Below are positions 1 to 9,176 of a stretch of DNA of 64,000 nt, piece by piece. Position 1 is the stretch's first letter; every line of letters starts with the position of its first letter. The DNA is from Planctomycetia bacterium. Lineage in GTDB: Bacteria; Planctomycetota; Planctomycetia; Pirellulales; PNKZ01. The translations under genes and the position numbers were made by a program. A model generated the notes under the pieces. That model had not been told where the DNA came from. It saw nothing but the letters and a program-made list of their open reading frames with translations, and made no database searches. The stretch covers positions 29,811 through 93,810 of the forward strand of contig JAIOPP010000001.1 of NCBI GenBank assembly GCA_021413845.1, in the 5' to 3' direction.

Positions 1-1028
1 CCGCCGAAGCGCCGCGCAATAGCAAGATAGCCGGTCGCGGTGATGCGTTGATACCGTTCGGCGTCGGTCTTGCTCGCAAGCAAGTCGCCGGCGAGTTGCT
101 CGCGCAGAAATTGATCGTAAGGAAGGTCGCGGTTGAAAGCCTCGATGACCCAATCGCGATACTTGTGCGCTTGCGGCACCGGATAATCGGAGGCGTTGCC
201 GCAGGTGTCGGCATAGCGGACGACGTCGAGCCAGTGTCGTCCCCAGCGCTCGCCGTAGCGCGGCGACGCCAGCAGCCGATCGACGACCGTTTCGAACGCG
301 CGGGAAGAGTTGTCGGCGAGGAAGGCTTCCATCTCCGCCGGAGTCGGCGGAAGGCCCGTAAGGTCGAACGTGACGCGGCGCAGCAGCGTTCGCTTGTCGG
401 CGTCGGGTGCGGGAGCGACGTTCGCTTGTTCCAAGCGCGCGAGAATGAACGGATCGAGCGAGGTTTGCGACCAAGCGGTGTTTTTTACTTGCGGCGGTTT
501 CGAATCTTGCACCGGTCGGAACGACCAGAATTGCCGTCCCTCTTCCAGGCTCATGCCGAATTTCGGTCGCGATGCGATCGCCGAGCCCTTCGCGGTCGAG
601 GCAAGGCGGGGATCGGGTGCCCCCATTTTCACCCAGGCGCCGAGGTCGGCCAATTGCACGGCGGGGAGTTTATCTTCCGGCGGCATTTTCAAATCTTTGT
701 CGGTCTGCCGCACGGCGATGATGAGCAGGCTCTTCTCAGGATCGCCTGCGACGAGTGCCGGTCCCGAGTCGCCCCCCTTCAAGATGGCTTCGCGCGAGTC
801 GAGCAGCAGCCCACCCTCGGCTTTCTTGCTTTCGGTGCTGTGGCACCCGTAGCAGCGCTCGACGAAGATCGGCCGAATTTTTCGCTCGAAGAATTCGATG
901 CCAGCGGGCGACGCGTTCGTGGGAGCGGTTTCTGCGGCGTATAGAGGAGTCGAGCAGACGATCGACAGCAGCACGATCGAGATCGTGCGAGCTCCGGTCG
1001 CGTCGCAGGCGGGGAGACTTCGGTTCAT
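1..1028 (-). CDS. PSCyt1/DUF1549 cytochrome-like protein (partial, 3' end off window)
   Basis: The - strand reading frame is open from an ATG at 1028 to the window edge, about 342 codons. It begins with an N-terminal hydrophobic export signal (around residues 13-32). A PSCyt1 haem-type motif follows, CYGCH at residues 59-63, in the usual context '[10 protein letters not shown]'. The segment at the window edge reads '[19 protein letters not shown]', typical of DUF1549; the DUF1553 half should lie to the left of the window. The family is abundant in Planctomycetes, is usually paired with DUF1501 proteins, and is presumed exported; its biochemical role is not established. The gene is divergent from the enolase-superfamily gene at 1293. 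The start is the only in-frame ATG ahead of the signal peptide. The 264 bp between the two genes show no clear promoter or SD. Confidence 0.88.
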   Translation of the reverse strand, partial: MNRSLPACDATGARTISIVLLSIVCSTPLYAAETAPTNASPAGIEFFERKIRPIFVERCYGCHSTESKKAEGGLLLDSREAILKGGDSGPALVAGDPEKSLLIIAVRQTDKDLKMPPEDKLPAVQLADLGAWVKMGAPDPRLASTAKGSAIASRPKFGMSLEEGRQFWSFRPVQDSKPPQVKNTAWSQTSLDPFILARLEQANVAPAPDADKRTLLRRVTFDLTGLPPTPAEMEAFLADNSSRAFETVVDRLLASPRYGERWGRHWLDVVRYADTCGNASDYPVPQAHKYRDWVIEAFNRDLPYDQFLREQLAGDLLASKTDAERYQRITATGYLAIARRFG

Positions 1029-1292
1029 AAGCGCCAACCAAAGGGGTTCGTCGGCAGGAGTTTGCGGTGGGACGGCGATCGATGTCGGCAGGGAGCGAAT
1101 TTTTGGTGGGGACTCCCGACGGGCAGGCGGTTTCCATTCTAACAACAAGCCGCGGTTCTGGCGCGTCGAACTCGGCGCGGATTTCCCCGTTTTTTCGGTT
1201 CCTTCGGCACCCGACGCATCGCATAATCACCCGCTCACTTTCATCGAACGGCTACTTCCCCTAGTTCTGTCTCTCGGGATTTTGCGCACGCC

Positions 1293-2411
1293 ATGAAGAT
1301 TACCGACGTCGAAGCGATTTTCGTCTCTCAGAAGCAAGTTCGCGCACAGTGCGACAGCGGCCAAGACGCGCTGATCGTCCGCGTGACGACCGATGCGGGC
1401 ATCACGGGAATCGGCGAAGTCGATAGTGCCCCGCTGGCCGCCAAGGCGGTGATCGACGGACCCTTCTCGCATACGATCAGCACCGGCCTGAAGCATCTGT
1501 TGATCGGGCAAGATCCGTTCGAGACGGAACGCCTGTGGCACACGATGTATCAACGGACGATCTATTCCGGGCGCCGCGGAATCGGCCTGCATGCGATCAG
1601 CGGGATCGACCTCGCGCTGTGGGATATCAAAGGCAAGGCGCTCGGCTTACCGGTTTGGAAATTGCTCGGCGGTGGTTTTCAAAAGCAGATTCGATGCTAC
1701 GCGAGCACGCTCTTCGGGGCCACGCCCGCGGCTACCGGCGAACTTGCCAAGCGAATTCGCGACCGTGGGTTCAGCGCCGTGAAGTTCGGCTGGGCCCCGA
1801 TGGGGCAAGATGCGAAGACCGACGTCGATCTGGTGCGCCAAGCTCGGCGCGGCTTCGGCGACGACGGCGATGTGATGATCGATGCCGGGCTCGTCTGGGA
1901 CGCACGGACGGCGATCCAAAGAGCCCGCGCGTTCGCCGAGTTCAACATTGCCTGGCTCGAAGAACCGCTGCAGCCCGACGACTACATCGGCTACAAGAAG
2001 CTCACGGAAGCGAGTCCGGTGCATATCGCAGCGGGCGAATCGGAAAGCAATCGGCAGTCGTTCATCGATCTCATGGATCAAGGCGGGGTCGATATCGTGC
2101 AGGTCGATCTTACCCGCTGCGGAGGGTTCACCGAGGCGATGAAGATCGCGAGCCTAGCGGCCGACCGAGGGTTGAAGGTCGCCAACCACGGGTTCAGCAC
2201 GTATATCAACGTGCATGCGGCCTTGCACTGGCTCAACGCAATTCCCAATGCCCTGATCGCGGAGTTCGTCGTGCAAGAGAACACCGACCTGCGCGAGATG
2301 CTCACGACGAACAACGTCCGCCAAGTCGACGGCATGCTCCCGATTCCGGACGCGCCGGGCCTAGGCATCGAACTCAATGAAGAGCAAGTGCGGAAGTTTC
2401 AAGTAGCATAA
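1293..2411 (+). CDS. Mandelate racemase/muconate lactonizing enzyme family protein (enolase superfamily sugar-acid dehydratase candidate)
   Basis: This is a 372-residue protein, the normal length for an MR/MLE enolase-superfamily enzyme. The capping domain covers about 1-125 and the TIM barrel about 135-360. Expected active-site positions are visible: Lys164 in 'AVKFGW', metal ligands Asp197 ('MIDAG'), Glu223 ('LEEPL') and Glu249 ('AAGES'), and His299 in 'ANHGF'. That set fits members that abstract a proton alpha to a carboxylate, including acid-sugar dehydratases; the exact substrate cannot be read from sequence. The next gene, 32 bp downstream, is a lactonase-like amidohydrolase, so a lactone-to-sugar-acid-to-keto-acid route is a reasonable inference. 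There is no convincing SD before the ATG. Confidence 0.9.
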   Translation: MKITDVEAIFVSQKQVRAQCDSGQDALIVRVTTDAGITGIGEVDSAPLAAKAVIDGPFSHTISTGLKHLLIGQDPFETERLWHTMYQRTIYSGRRGIGLHAISGIDLALWDIKGKALGLPVWKLLGGGFQKQIRCYASTLFGATPAATGELAKRIRDRGFSAVKFGWAPMGQDAKTDVDLVRQARRGFGDDGDVMIDAGLVWDARTAIQRARAFAEFNIAWLEEPLQPDDYIGYKKLTEASPVHIAAGESESNRQSFIDLMDQGGVDIVQVDLTRCGGFTEAMKIASLAADRGLKVANHGFSTYINVHAALHWLNAIPNALIAEFVVQENTDLREMLTTNNVRQVDGMLPIPDAPGLGIELNEEQVRKFQVA

Positions 2412-2443
2412 CTTCGGCCTTCTTTTTCTTATTCGGAACTCCC

Positions 2444-3394
2444 ATGCAGCGTAGAACCTTCCTCGCCGGCGGACTGGCAGCTTCCCTCAGTCTCAAGTCG
2501 GTGTCGTCGCGCGCGGCAGCCGAGCCGACGAAGCTCGACATCATCGATTGCCATACGCACTTCTACGATCCGTCGCGGCCCGAGGGTGTGGCGTGGCCGG
2601 GCAAGGGGACGCCGCTCTATCGCACCGTGTTGCCGAAAGACCTCCGCGCGCTGAAGCAATACCGGCCGGTGACGGGCACCGTGATCGTCGAGGCGAGCCC
2701 GCGCTTGGAAGACAATGCGTGGTTGTTGGAGCTCGCCAAGACTGACCCGTTCGTGGTCGGAATCGTCGGCCACTTGAAGCCGGGGGAACCGGAGTTCGCG
2801 TCGCACGTGAAGCGCTTTGCCGCCGATCCGCTCTATCGCGGCATTCGGGTCGGCTCGGCGACGGTGAAGACGGCGCTCGAAAAGAACGACTTCGCCGATC
2901 TCAAGATGCTCGCCGATCATGACCTGGCGCTCGATGTGAACGGCGGGCCCGACACTCCGGCGCTGGTGGCGCAACTCGCGGCGAAGTTGCCGCAACTCCG
3001 GATCGTGCAGAACCACATCGGCAACGTCGCGATCACGAAAGATGCGCCGCCGAGCGAGTGGCAAGCCGGCATTCAAGCGGCGGCGAAACACGCGAACGTG
3101 TTTTGCAAGATCTCGGCCTTGGTCGAAGGGGCCGGCCGGGGCGGTAAGAAGGCGCCGACCGAGCTCGACTTCTATCGGCCGTATATCGATGTGGTTTGGA
3201 ATGCGTTCGGCGACGAGCGTGTCGTCTACGGCAGCAACTGGCCCGTCTCCGACAACGCGGCCGACTATTACACGCTCCAGCGGATCGCGCTGGAATACGC
3301 CTCCACGAAGGGAGATGCCGCCGTGAAGAATTTTTGCGCGCTGAATGCGAAGCGGGCCTATAAGTGGGTGGAGCGGCCGGGCCGGCTAAAGTAG
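2444..3394 (+). CDS. Amidohydrolase family protein (fuconolactonase-like, Tat signal)
   Basis: This 316-residue protein has a twin-arginine-type N-terminus ('MQRRTFLAGG') and a hydrophobic stretch, predicting Tat export. The mature part is an Amidohydro_2 TIM barrel, with a metal-binding HxH at 37-39 in 'DCHTHFYDP' and later barrel elements such as 'IVQNHIGN' and 'VYGSNWPVS', where the terminal Asp/Asn ligand region is expected. This family (COG3618) includes L-fuconolactonase and L-rhamnono-lactonase. Linkage to the upstream MR/MLE gene supports hydrolysis of a sugar lactone, but that is inference. A weak GGA SD lies about 6 bp before the ATG. Confidence 0.85.
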   Translation: MQRRTFLAGGLAASLSLKSVSSRAAAEPTKLDIIDCHTHFYDPSRPEGVAWPGKGTPLYRTVLPKDLRALKQYRPVTGTVIVEASPRLEDNAWLLELAKTDPFVVGIVGHLKPGEPEFASHVKRFAADPLYRGIRVGSATVKTALEKNDFADLKMLADHDLALDVNGGPDTPALVAQLAAKLPQLRIVQNHIGNVAITKDAPPSEWQAGIQAAAKHANVFCKISALVEGAGRGGKKAPTELDFYRPYIDVVWNAFGDERVVYGSNWPVSDNAADYYTLQRIALEYASTKGDAAVKNFCALNAKRAYKWVERPGRLK

Positions 3395-3560
3395 TAGGCA
3401 CGTTCCACGTGCCGTAACCACATGCGAGCTTGGAGCACGACCCACCTGCGCGCCACGTTCAGTCTCCGTTCAATAGCCCCGGATGCATATCCGGGGACCC
3501 GGCCGTACTCGTAGCGCGAAGCCGTATGTGGCGGACGGCACGTGGAACGTGCCTGCTACT
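3393..3560. repeat. REPIN-like element with palindromic terminal inverted repeats
   Basis: Two arms of about 30 bp (3393-3423 and 3525-3560) are near-perfect inverted copies. Each arm contains a smaller palindrome, GGCACGT and ACGTGCC separated by 3 bases. The centre (3477-3496) is the palindrome CCCCGGATGCATATCCGGGG. The whole element could fold as a multi-stem structure. It sits between the amidohydrolase stop and the G8 gene and has no coding potential. The architecture matches REP doublets (REPINs) or a MITE. No second copy was found in the window. Confidence 0.7.
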
Positions 3561-3682
3561 TGGGTCTCTAGGGAAGTATTGTCGACAGCCTTGCGCCGGC
3601 GCCCTACAATGCGCGCGCACACCCGGCCCTATTCTTCTCGGCCGTTCTTCGCTCGCCGCACTCTCTGATTGGAGACTTGGTC

Positions 3683-6172
3683 ATGCCTCGCACGCTGCCG
3701 GTCGTTTGCGCCTCCGTGTTCTTCGCACACTTGCTTTCGTCGGCTGCATCGGCGGCCCCGGCCGTGCCGTCGGCAGATGGTAAGCATTCGCACAACCATG
3801 CCCACGCGCACCGGATTCAATTCGACTTGCGAAGCGTGCGCGACGGCAATTGGTCGGACCCGACGATCTGGCAACCGGCCCGGCTCCCTAAAGAAGGAGA
3901 CCGTGTTCTGGTGGCCCGCGATACGCGCGTCACGTACGACTCGGCGAGTAAGTCGACGATCCGCTTGCTTCAAGTCGTCGGGACTCTGGCGTTTGCTCGC
4001 GATTGCGACACGGAATTGAACGTGGCGTTGTTGAAAGTGCAAAACAGCGATGAGTGCAGCGAGAGTGGCTTCTCGTGCGACTTCCCGGGAGTGAATGAAG
4101 TCGGCGAGCCGCAAGCCCCGCAACCCGGCGCGCAACAGCGAGCCCTACCGACGCTCGAAGTCGGCACGCTCGCCGAACCGATTCCTGCGAAATATACGGC
4201 TCGCATTCGTCTGCATTATCTCGAAGGGCTCGATAAGGTCGACGCTCCGGCGATCGTCTGCTGCTCGGGCCGCATGGAATTTCACGGCGCGCCCTTGAGC
4301 CGCACTTGGGTCAAGCTCGGTGCGAATGCTGCGGTCGACGCGAAGACCATCACGCTCGCGGAGCCCGTCTCGGGCTGGCGTGTCGGCGATGAAATCATCG
4401 TCACCGCCTCGAAGAAGACGGCACGTCGAGGATCGTATCGCGACGACGCGAGCAAGATGGGAACGGAAGAGCGGCGGATTACGAAGATCGAGGGGACGAC
4501 GTTGCACCTCGACGAGCCGCTCAAGCTGTTGCATTACGGCGAAGGAGAGTTTCGGAGCGAGGCGGCGAATCTCTCGCGCAACGTGATCGTCGAAAGCGCC
4601 GATCCGGCCGGCGTTCGCGGACACACGATGTACCACGCTTTCAGCCAAGGGGGCATCAGCTACGCGCGCTTCGCGCACCTCGGCAAAGAGGGAGTGCTGG
4701 GGCGCTACGCGATCCATTTTCATCTCGTCGGCGACACGATGCGCGGCAGCCAAGTGCTGGGGGCGGCGATCGTCGATTCGCAGAACCGTTGGGTGACGAT
4801 TCATGGAACCGAATATCTCGTCGTTCGCGATTGCGTCGGCTATCGGAGCGTCGGGCACGGCTTTTTCATGGAAGACGGCACCGAGATCTATAACCTGCTC
4901 GATCGCAACCTCGGCGTGCAGGCCTTTCAAACGAAGCGGCTCCCGAAGCAAGTGTTGCCGTTCGACCCGAACGATGGCGCGGCCTTCTGGTGGGCCAACG
5001 GGCGGAACACGCTCGTGCGCAACGTGACGTGCGAGAACGATGAATACGGCTACCGTTTCGATATGAAGAATCTGAGCTCGTTCAGCAGCACGCTGCCGAT
5101 TACGATGCCCGACGGCACCAGCAAACGGATCGATGTGCGCACGATTCCGATTTGGCGCTTCGAAGAAAACGAAGCGCATAGCGAAGGGGTCTACGGCTTA
5201 GTCGTGGCTTGCAACGGCGATAGCCAGCCCGACACCGCGATCCGCGATCAAAACATGCTCGACCAAATCAACAAGATCGATTGGACCGGGCCCGATGTGA
5301 AGCACCCGCACGTGATTCGCGGGCTCAAGATTTGGGAAGCGCACTATGCGTTTCGTCCGCATAGCCCGTCGATGCTGATCGAAGACATTCGGATCGATCG
5401 CGTGGCGTACGGCATCTATCGGCCGACGTTCGACAACCAAGTCTTCCGCAACTTGCATCTGACGAATGCCGGCGGCGAGCCGTTCAACCGCGGCATGGAC
5501 GACGCCAGCGCGCAAGCCGGTCGGATCACGGTCGACGGCTTGAAGATCGGCAATTTCGTCGGCGGCAATCAAATGCATCCGGTCGTCCACATGAGCGACA
5601 ACAATCTCTCGGGCACCGCCGCGAGCTATTTTCGTAACGTCACCTGGGCGAACTCCGACGGCAAGCGGCCCGTGTTCAATCGAGGAGGGAGTACGCGCGT
5701 CGATCCATTCGTGCCGGTCGGCGTGCCGTATTACGTTTACGATCATTACGGGCCGGGCCGGCATGCGAAGATCGTGAGCACGAAGGCCGCGGATTTGATG
5801 AAGGACGGCAACAAGTACAAGGCCGAGCCTCCATTGACCGGCGACGAATCGGTCGTGGCCGAAGTGAGCGATGTCCAGTGGCCGAAGCTGTTGGACCCGG
5901 TCGACGATTTGCCCCCGGCGACGATCATCACGCAAGCGGTTCGTAGCGGCGCTAAATTGCGCGTCGCGGGAATCTCGCACGACAACGGCGAGATCACTTC
6001 GGTCACGGTGAACGGCCAAGCGGCCGTGATCCAATCGAACCGGATCGGCGTGGCCGATTGGTCGCTCGAACTCCCTCTGCCGGCAGACGGAAAGATCATG
6101 GCGCTCGCGACCGATCGCGCGGGAAACATCGAGCAGACGGGGCACATGCGCCAAACCGACGCGCGACCTTAA
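3683..6172 (+). CDS. G8-domain right-handed beta-helix protein, secreted
   Basis: The protein is 829 residues from the ATG at 3683, chosen because GGAG lies 8 bp upstream; a TTG six bases earlier is possible. A signal peptide covers about 1-24, followed by a His-rich linker (alternating His between about 33 and 42). A G8 domain follows ('NWSDPTIWQPARLPKEGD...'), which is an eight-glycine beta domain. The middle (about 250-640) has the repeating short-strand pattern of a parallel beta-helix ('YAIHFHLVGD', 'NRWVTIHGTEYLVVRDCVGY', 'GHGFFMEDGTE'). The C-terminus resembles an Ig-like adhesion domain. G8 occurs in animal CEMIP/TMEM2 hyaluronan-degrading proteins and scattered bacteria, so a polysaccharide-binding or polysaccharide-cleaving role outside the cell is plausible but unproven. 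Confidence 0.85.
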   Translation: MPRTLPVVCASVFFAHLLSSAASAAPAVPSADGKHSHNHAHAHRIQFDLRSVRDGNWSDPTIWQPARLPKEGDRVLVARDTRVTYDSASKSTIRLLQVVGTLAFARDCDTELNVALLKVQNSDECSESGFSCDFPGVNEVGEPQAPQPGAQQRALPTLEVGTLAEPIPAKYTARIRLHYLEGLDKVDAPAIVCCSGRMEFHGAPLSRTWVKLGANAAVDAKTITLAEPVSGWRVGDEIIVTASKKTARRGSYRDDASKMGTEERRITKIEGTTLHLDEPLKLLHYGEGEFRSEAANLSRNVIVESADPAGVRGHTMYHAFSQGGISYARFAHLGKEGVLGRYAIHFHLVGDTMRGSQVLGAAIVDSQNRWVTIHGTEYLVVRDCVGYRSVGHGFFMEDGTEIYNLLDRNLGVQAFQTKRLPKQVLPFDPNDGAAFWWANGRNTLVRNVTCENDEYGYRFDMKNLSSFSSTLPITMPDGTSKRIDVRTIPIWRFEENEAHSEGVYGLVVACNGDSQPDTAIRDQNMLDQINKIDWTGPDVKHPHVIRGLKIWEAHYAFRPHSPSMLIEDIRIDRVAYGIYRPTFDNQVFRNLHLTNAGGEPFNRGMDDASAQAGRITVDGLKIGNFVGGNQMHPVVHMSDNNLSGTAASYFRNVTWANSDGKRPVFNRGGSTRVDPFVPVGVPYYVYDHYGPGRHAKIVSTKAADLMKDGNKYKAEPPLTGDESVVAEVSDVQWPKLLDPVDDLPPATIITQAVRSGAKLRVAGISHDNGEITSVTVNGQAAVIQSNRIGVADWSLELPLPADGKIMALATDRAGNIEQTGHMRQTDARP

Positions 6173-6345
6173 CCCCGACGATCTTTCGGACGATTTCGCT
6201 TACGCATGGCGATGCGTAGATGTTTCTATTTCCGGCGCAGAGTGGGCTTCCACGGGCTTCTTGGTAGCTGCCCAGGGGGTGGCGTTGCTAGAATAGTACC
6301 CTCGCCGGCCCTTGCTCCACTCCTCGAACGATTGCGCTATCGGTC

Positions 6346-7734
6346 ATGAAATGTTCCGCTCTTTTGATGTCGTTGTGCATGTTGTCGCTGTTTGCCGGAG
6401 TCGCCGACACGACGGCTGCGCCGATCAATTATGAAACCGACATCAAGCCGATCTTCCGCCGCCATTGTTTGAAGTGTCATGGCGACGATATGCAGAAGGC
6501 CGATCTCAATCTGCAAAGCTACGCCTCGGCCATCAAAGGGGGGAGCGGTGGGAAAGTGTTGGTCGCCGGCCGGACCAGCACGAGCCTGCTCTTCGAAGCG
6601 ATCACCAACTCCGACGAATCGGCGCGCATGCCGCCGAACGCGCCGCCGCTGCCGGAGAAGGAGATCGAGTTGATTCGGGCCTGGATCACCGAAGGGCTGC
6701 GCGAGACGGAAGGGAGCGAGGTGAAGACCGCGACGCGCGATCTGGCCTTTAAGCCCGCGGCTCCGGCCGGCGAGAAGATCGACGTGGCGATGTTGATGCC
6801 GAGCGATTTGCCGGCCGTTTCGCTGCCGCCTGCCGTGCGGCCGTTGCCGGCCTTAGCGATGGACGTCAGCCCTCGCGCGCCGCTCGTGGCCGTCGCCGGG
6901 CAGGAGTATGTGCGACTCATCAACACCGAAACGCAAAAAGAGATCGGTCGACTGCCGTTTCCCGAAGGGGTGCCACATGTGATCCGTTTCCACCGCGACG
7001 GCGCAGTGCTGCTCGTCGCCGGCGGCAAGCCGGTGCAGTCGGGCAAGGTCGTGCTGTTCGACGTGCATAGCGGTAAGCGACTAGCGGCCTTCGGCGACGA
7101 GCTCGATGCCGTCCTCGCCGCCGACTTGAGCCCCGACCAAAAGTTGGTAGCGCTCGGCGGTTCGGGCAAGGTCGTGAAGGTCTATTCGACGGCCGATGGT
7201 CAATTGAAATACAAGCTCACGAAGCACACCGATTGGATCACCTCCGTCAGCTTTAGCCCCGACGGTACGAAACTCGCGACGGCCGATCGAACCGGCGGCT
7301 TGCATCTTTGGGAGGCCGCCGGCGGCGGGATCGTCTTGACGCTTGCCGAACATAAGGGAGCGATTCGCGCGATCCAATGGCGCAGCGATAGTAAGCTGCT
7401 CGCGACCGCCGGCGAAGACGGCTTGCTCATTTGGTGGGATACGAAAGACGGCTGGCCTGCCGTATCGAAGCCGAACGCGCATCCTCCGAAGCGTCCGGAG
7501 GGAACCTACGGCGAATTGAAAAACGGAATTCTTTCCGCTGGGTTCGGGCCCAACGGACATTTGCTCACCGCCGGCCGCGATCGGTTCGTCCGCTATTGGG
7601 ATCCCGCGGGGAATCAATTGAAGTCGTTTCCGTTGGAGCCGGCGATCCCGCTGACGGCTCGCATCACGTCCGACGGCAAGACCTTGATCGCCGGCGATGT
7701 CGCCGGGGCGATCCATTTTTGGCCGGCACCCTAG
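6346..7734 (+). CDS. PSCyt1-type cytochrome c domain fused to WD40 repeats
   Basis: The protein has 462 residues. A signal peptide (about 1-25) is followed by a PSCyt1 c-type haem motif CLKCH at 41-45 and the usual '[11 protein letters not shown]' distal Met region. From about residue 165 to the end there are WD40-type blades ('[24 protein letters not shown]', in part '[23 protein letters not shown]'), consistent with one beta-propeller. This fusion is common in Planctomycetes. It is the first gene of a same-strand set with DUF1501, PPC-like and DUF1549/DUF1553 genes, which probably work as one exported assembly. Function is unknown; electron transfer or surface complex formation is inferred only from domains. 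Confidence 0.88.
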   Translation: MKCSALLMSLCMLSLFAGVADTTAAPINYETDIKPIFRRHCLKCHGDDMQKADLNLQSYASAIKGGSGGKVLVAGRTSTSLLFEAITNSDESARMPPNAPPLPEKEIELIRAWITEGLRETEGSEVKTATRDLAFKPAAPAGEKIDVAMLMPSDLPAVSLPPAVRPLPALAMDVSPRAPLVAVAGQEYVRLINTETQKEIGRLPFPEGVPHVIRFHRDGAVLLVAGGKPVQSGKVVLFDVHSGKRLAAFGDELDAVLAADLSPDQKLVALGGSGKVVKVYSTADGQLKYKLTKHTDWITSVSFSPDGTKLATADRTGGLHLWEAAGGGIVLTLAEHKGAIRAIQWRSDSKLLATAGEDGLLIWWDTKDGWPAVSKPNAHPPKRPEGTYGELKNGILSAGFGPNGHLLTAGRDRFVRYWDPAGNQLKSFPLEPAIPLTARITSDGKTLIAGDVAGAIHFWPAP

Positions 7735-7787
7735 TTCGCGCTCGCTTCGAAACCACACCACATTTCTTAAACGATGTGAGAATGAAT

Positions 7788-9116
7788 ATGGCCTTTCAAG
7801 AACCTGCTTCGTTCCGATTCAACCGCCGCAGCGCGATGCAGATCGGGTTTTGCAGCGCGCTCGGTCTCTCGGTGAAAGACCTGTTGCGAGCCGAAGAAAA
7901 AGCCGGCGCGAAGGCCGCGCCGGCCAAGAGCGTGATCCATTTACAGTTGCCGGGCGGATTCGCCTCGCAAGAGTCGTGGGATCCGAAGCCCGAAGCGTCG
8001 GTCGAGTATCGCGGAGCGTTCGGAGTCGTGAAGACGAACACGGGGGACTTGTTCAGCGATCGCTTTCCGCGAACCGCTCAAGTGGCCGACAAGATCACGG
8101 TCGCCCGCTCTTGCTATTGCAGCATCCCTGATCACGCCCAGGCTCGTTATCACCTCAACACCGGCTATTTGCCGACGACGGTGATCGACTACCCGCAAAT
8201 GGGAGCGATCGTGTCGCACAAACTCGGCCCGCGCGCCGGCCTGCCTCCCTATGTGGCGGTTCCCGACGTGGCAGCCGATATCGGGGGTACCGGCTACCTG
8301 AGCGGCAAGTACGGAGCGTTCGGTCTCGGCGGCAGTCCCGACCGCGCCGGGAAGTTCCAGGTGCAAGATATGGTGTTGCCGGGGACGTTGACGGAAGCGA
8401 ACTTTCGCCGTCGTCAATCGATGCGCAACATCGTCGAGCAACAATTGCGAGCGTACGACAGCGACCTCGTGACGCTCGACGCGATGGACGATTTCTACAA
8501 GCAGGCCTACACGCTGATCTCGTCGCCGGAAGCGCGGGCCGCATTCACGTTGGACACGGAATCCGCCGAGACGAAGAAGCTATACGGCGTCGGCGAATAC
8601 GTCGGGCCCACGGCTTCGATGGTCGGCGGGAAGTTGTTGTTGGCGCGAAGGTTGGTCGAAGCCGGCGTACGCTTCATCTCGGTGGACAACGGCGCCAACT
8701 GGGACGACCATATCGGCATTCAAAGGTCGTTCGAGTCGAAAGCCCCGGAACTCGATCAAGCGATCGCCGGCATGATCACCGATCTCGATCAACGTGGGCT
8801 GCTCGACAGCACGCTGGTGATGATCACGACGGAGTTCGGCCGCACGCCGAAGATCAATAAAGACAGCGGGCGCGACCATTGGGCCCGCTCCTACTCGATG
8901 GTGCTCGCAGGCGCGGGCATTACGCGCGGCCAAATCTACGGTGCTTCCGACGCGACGGCAAGCGAGCCGGCTCAGAACCCGCTCGTGTTGGCCGACTTCT
9001 TATACACGGTTTACAACCAGATCGGCATCGACGCCGACGACGAGTTGCTGGCGTTCGGCACGCGGCCGATCGAGATCGTGAAAGGCGGAAAGCTTGTGAA
9101 GGGGTTGCTCCGCTAA
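7788..9116 (+). CDS. DUF1501 domain protein
   Basis: This is a 442-residue protein. The ATG at 7788 is preferred because GAG at 7778-7780 lies 7 bp upstream; an ATG at 7782 would be too close. A twin-arginine-type start ('NRRSAMQIGF') precedes a hydrophobic stretch. The body has DUF1501 landmarks: 'PKSVIHLQLPGGFASQESWDPKP', in part, near residue 50; 'ARSCYCSIPDHAQARYHLNTG', in part; and the metal-site-like 'TTEFGRTPKIN' with 'GRDHW'. DUF1501 belongs to the alkaline phosphatase/sulfatase fold group, but no reaction is established for most members. It follows the cytochrome-WD40 gene by 53 bp and precedes the PPC-like gene. Confidence 0.9.
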   Translation: MAFQEPASFRFNRRSAMQIGFCSALGLSVKDLLRAEEKAGAKAAPAKSVIHLQLPGGFASQESWDPKPEASVEYRGAFGVVKTNTGDLFSDRFPRTAQVADKITVARSCYCSIPDHAQARYHLNTGYLPTTVIDYPQMGAIVSHKLGPRAGLPPYVAVPDVAADIGGTGYLSGKYGAFGLGGSPDRAGKFQVQDMVLPGTLTEANFRRRQSMRNIVEQQLRAYDSDLVTLDAMDDFYKQAYTLISSPEARAAFTLDTESAETKKLYGVGEYVGPTASMVGGKLLLARRLVEAGVRFISVDNGANWDDHIGIQRSFESKAPELDQAIAGMITDLDQRGLLDSTLVMITTEFGRTPKINKDSGRDHWARSYSMVLAGAGITRGQIYGASDATASEPAQNPLVLADFLYTVYNQIGIDADDELLAFGTRPIEIVKGGKLVKGLLR

Positions 9117-9176
9117 CATCGCAGCCTGCTCCTGTCTCGCCGGCTTGATTACATGTTCCTTGTGAAGAGTTGATTC

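Noticed and set aside
48..944. 298-codon + strand open frame at the left edge
   Set aside because: It is the antisense of the PSCyt1/DUF1549 coding strand, which carries CYGCH and a signal peptide; the + frame has no recognisable feature.
7431..7787. Upstream in-frame extension of the DUF1501 gene at 7788
   Set aside because: It overlaps the WD40 gene in another frame and would place the twin-arginine signal internally.
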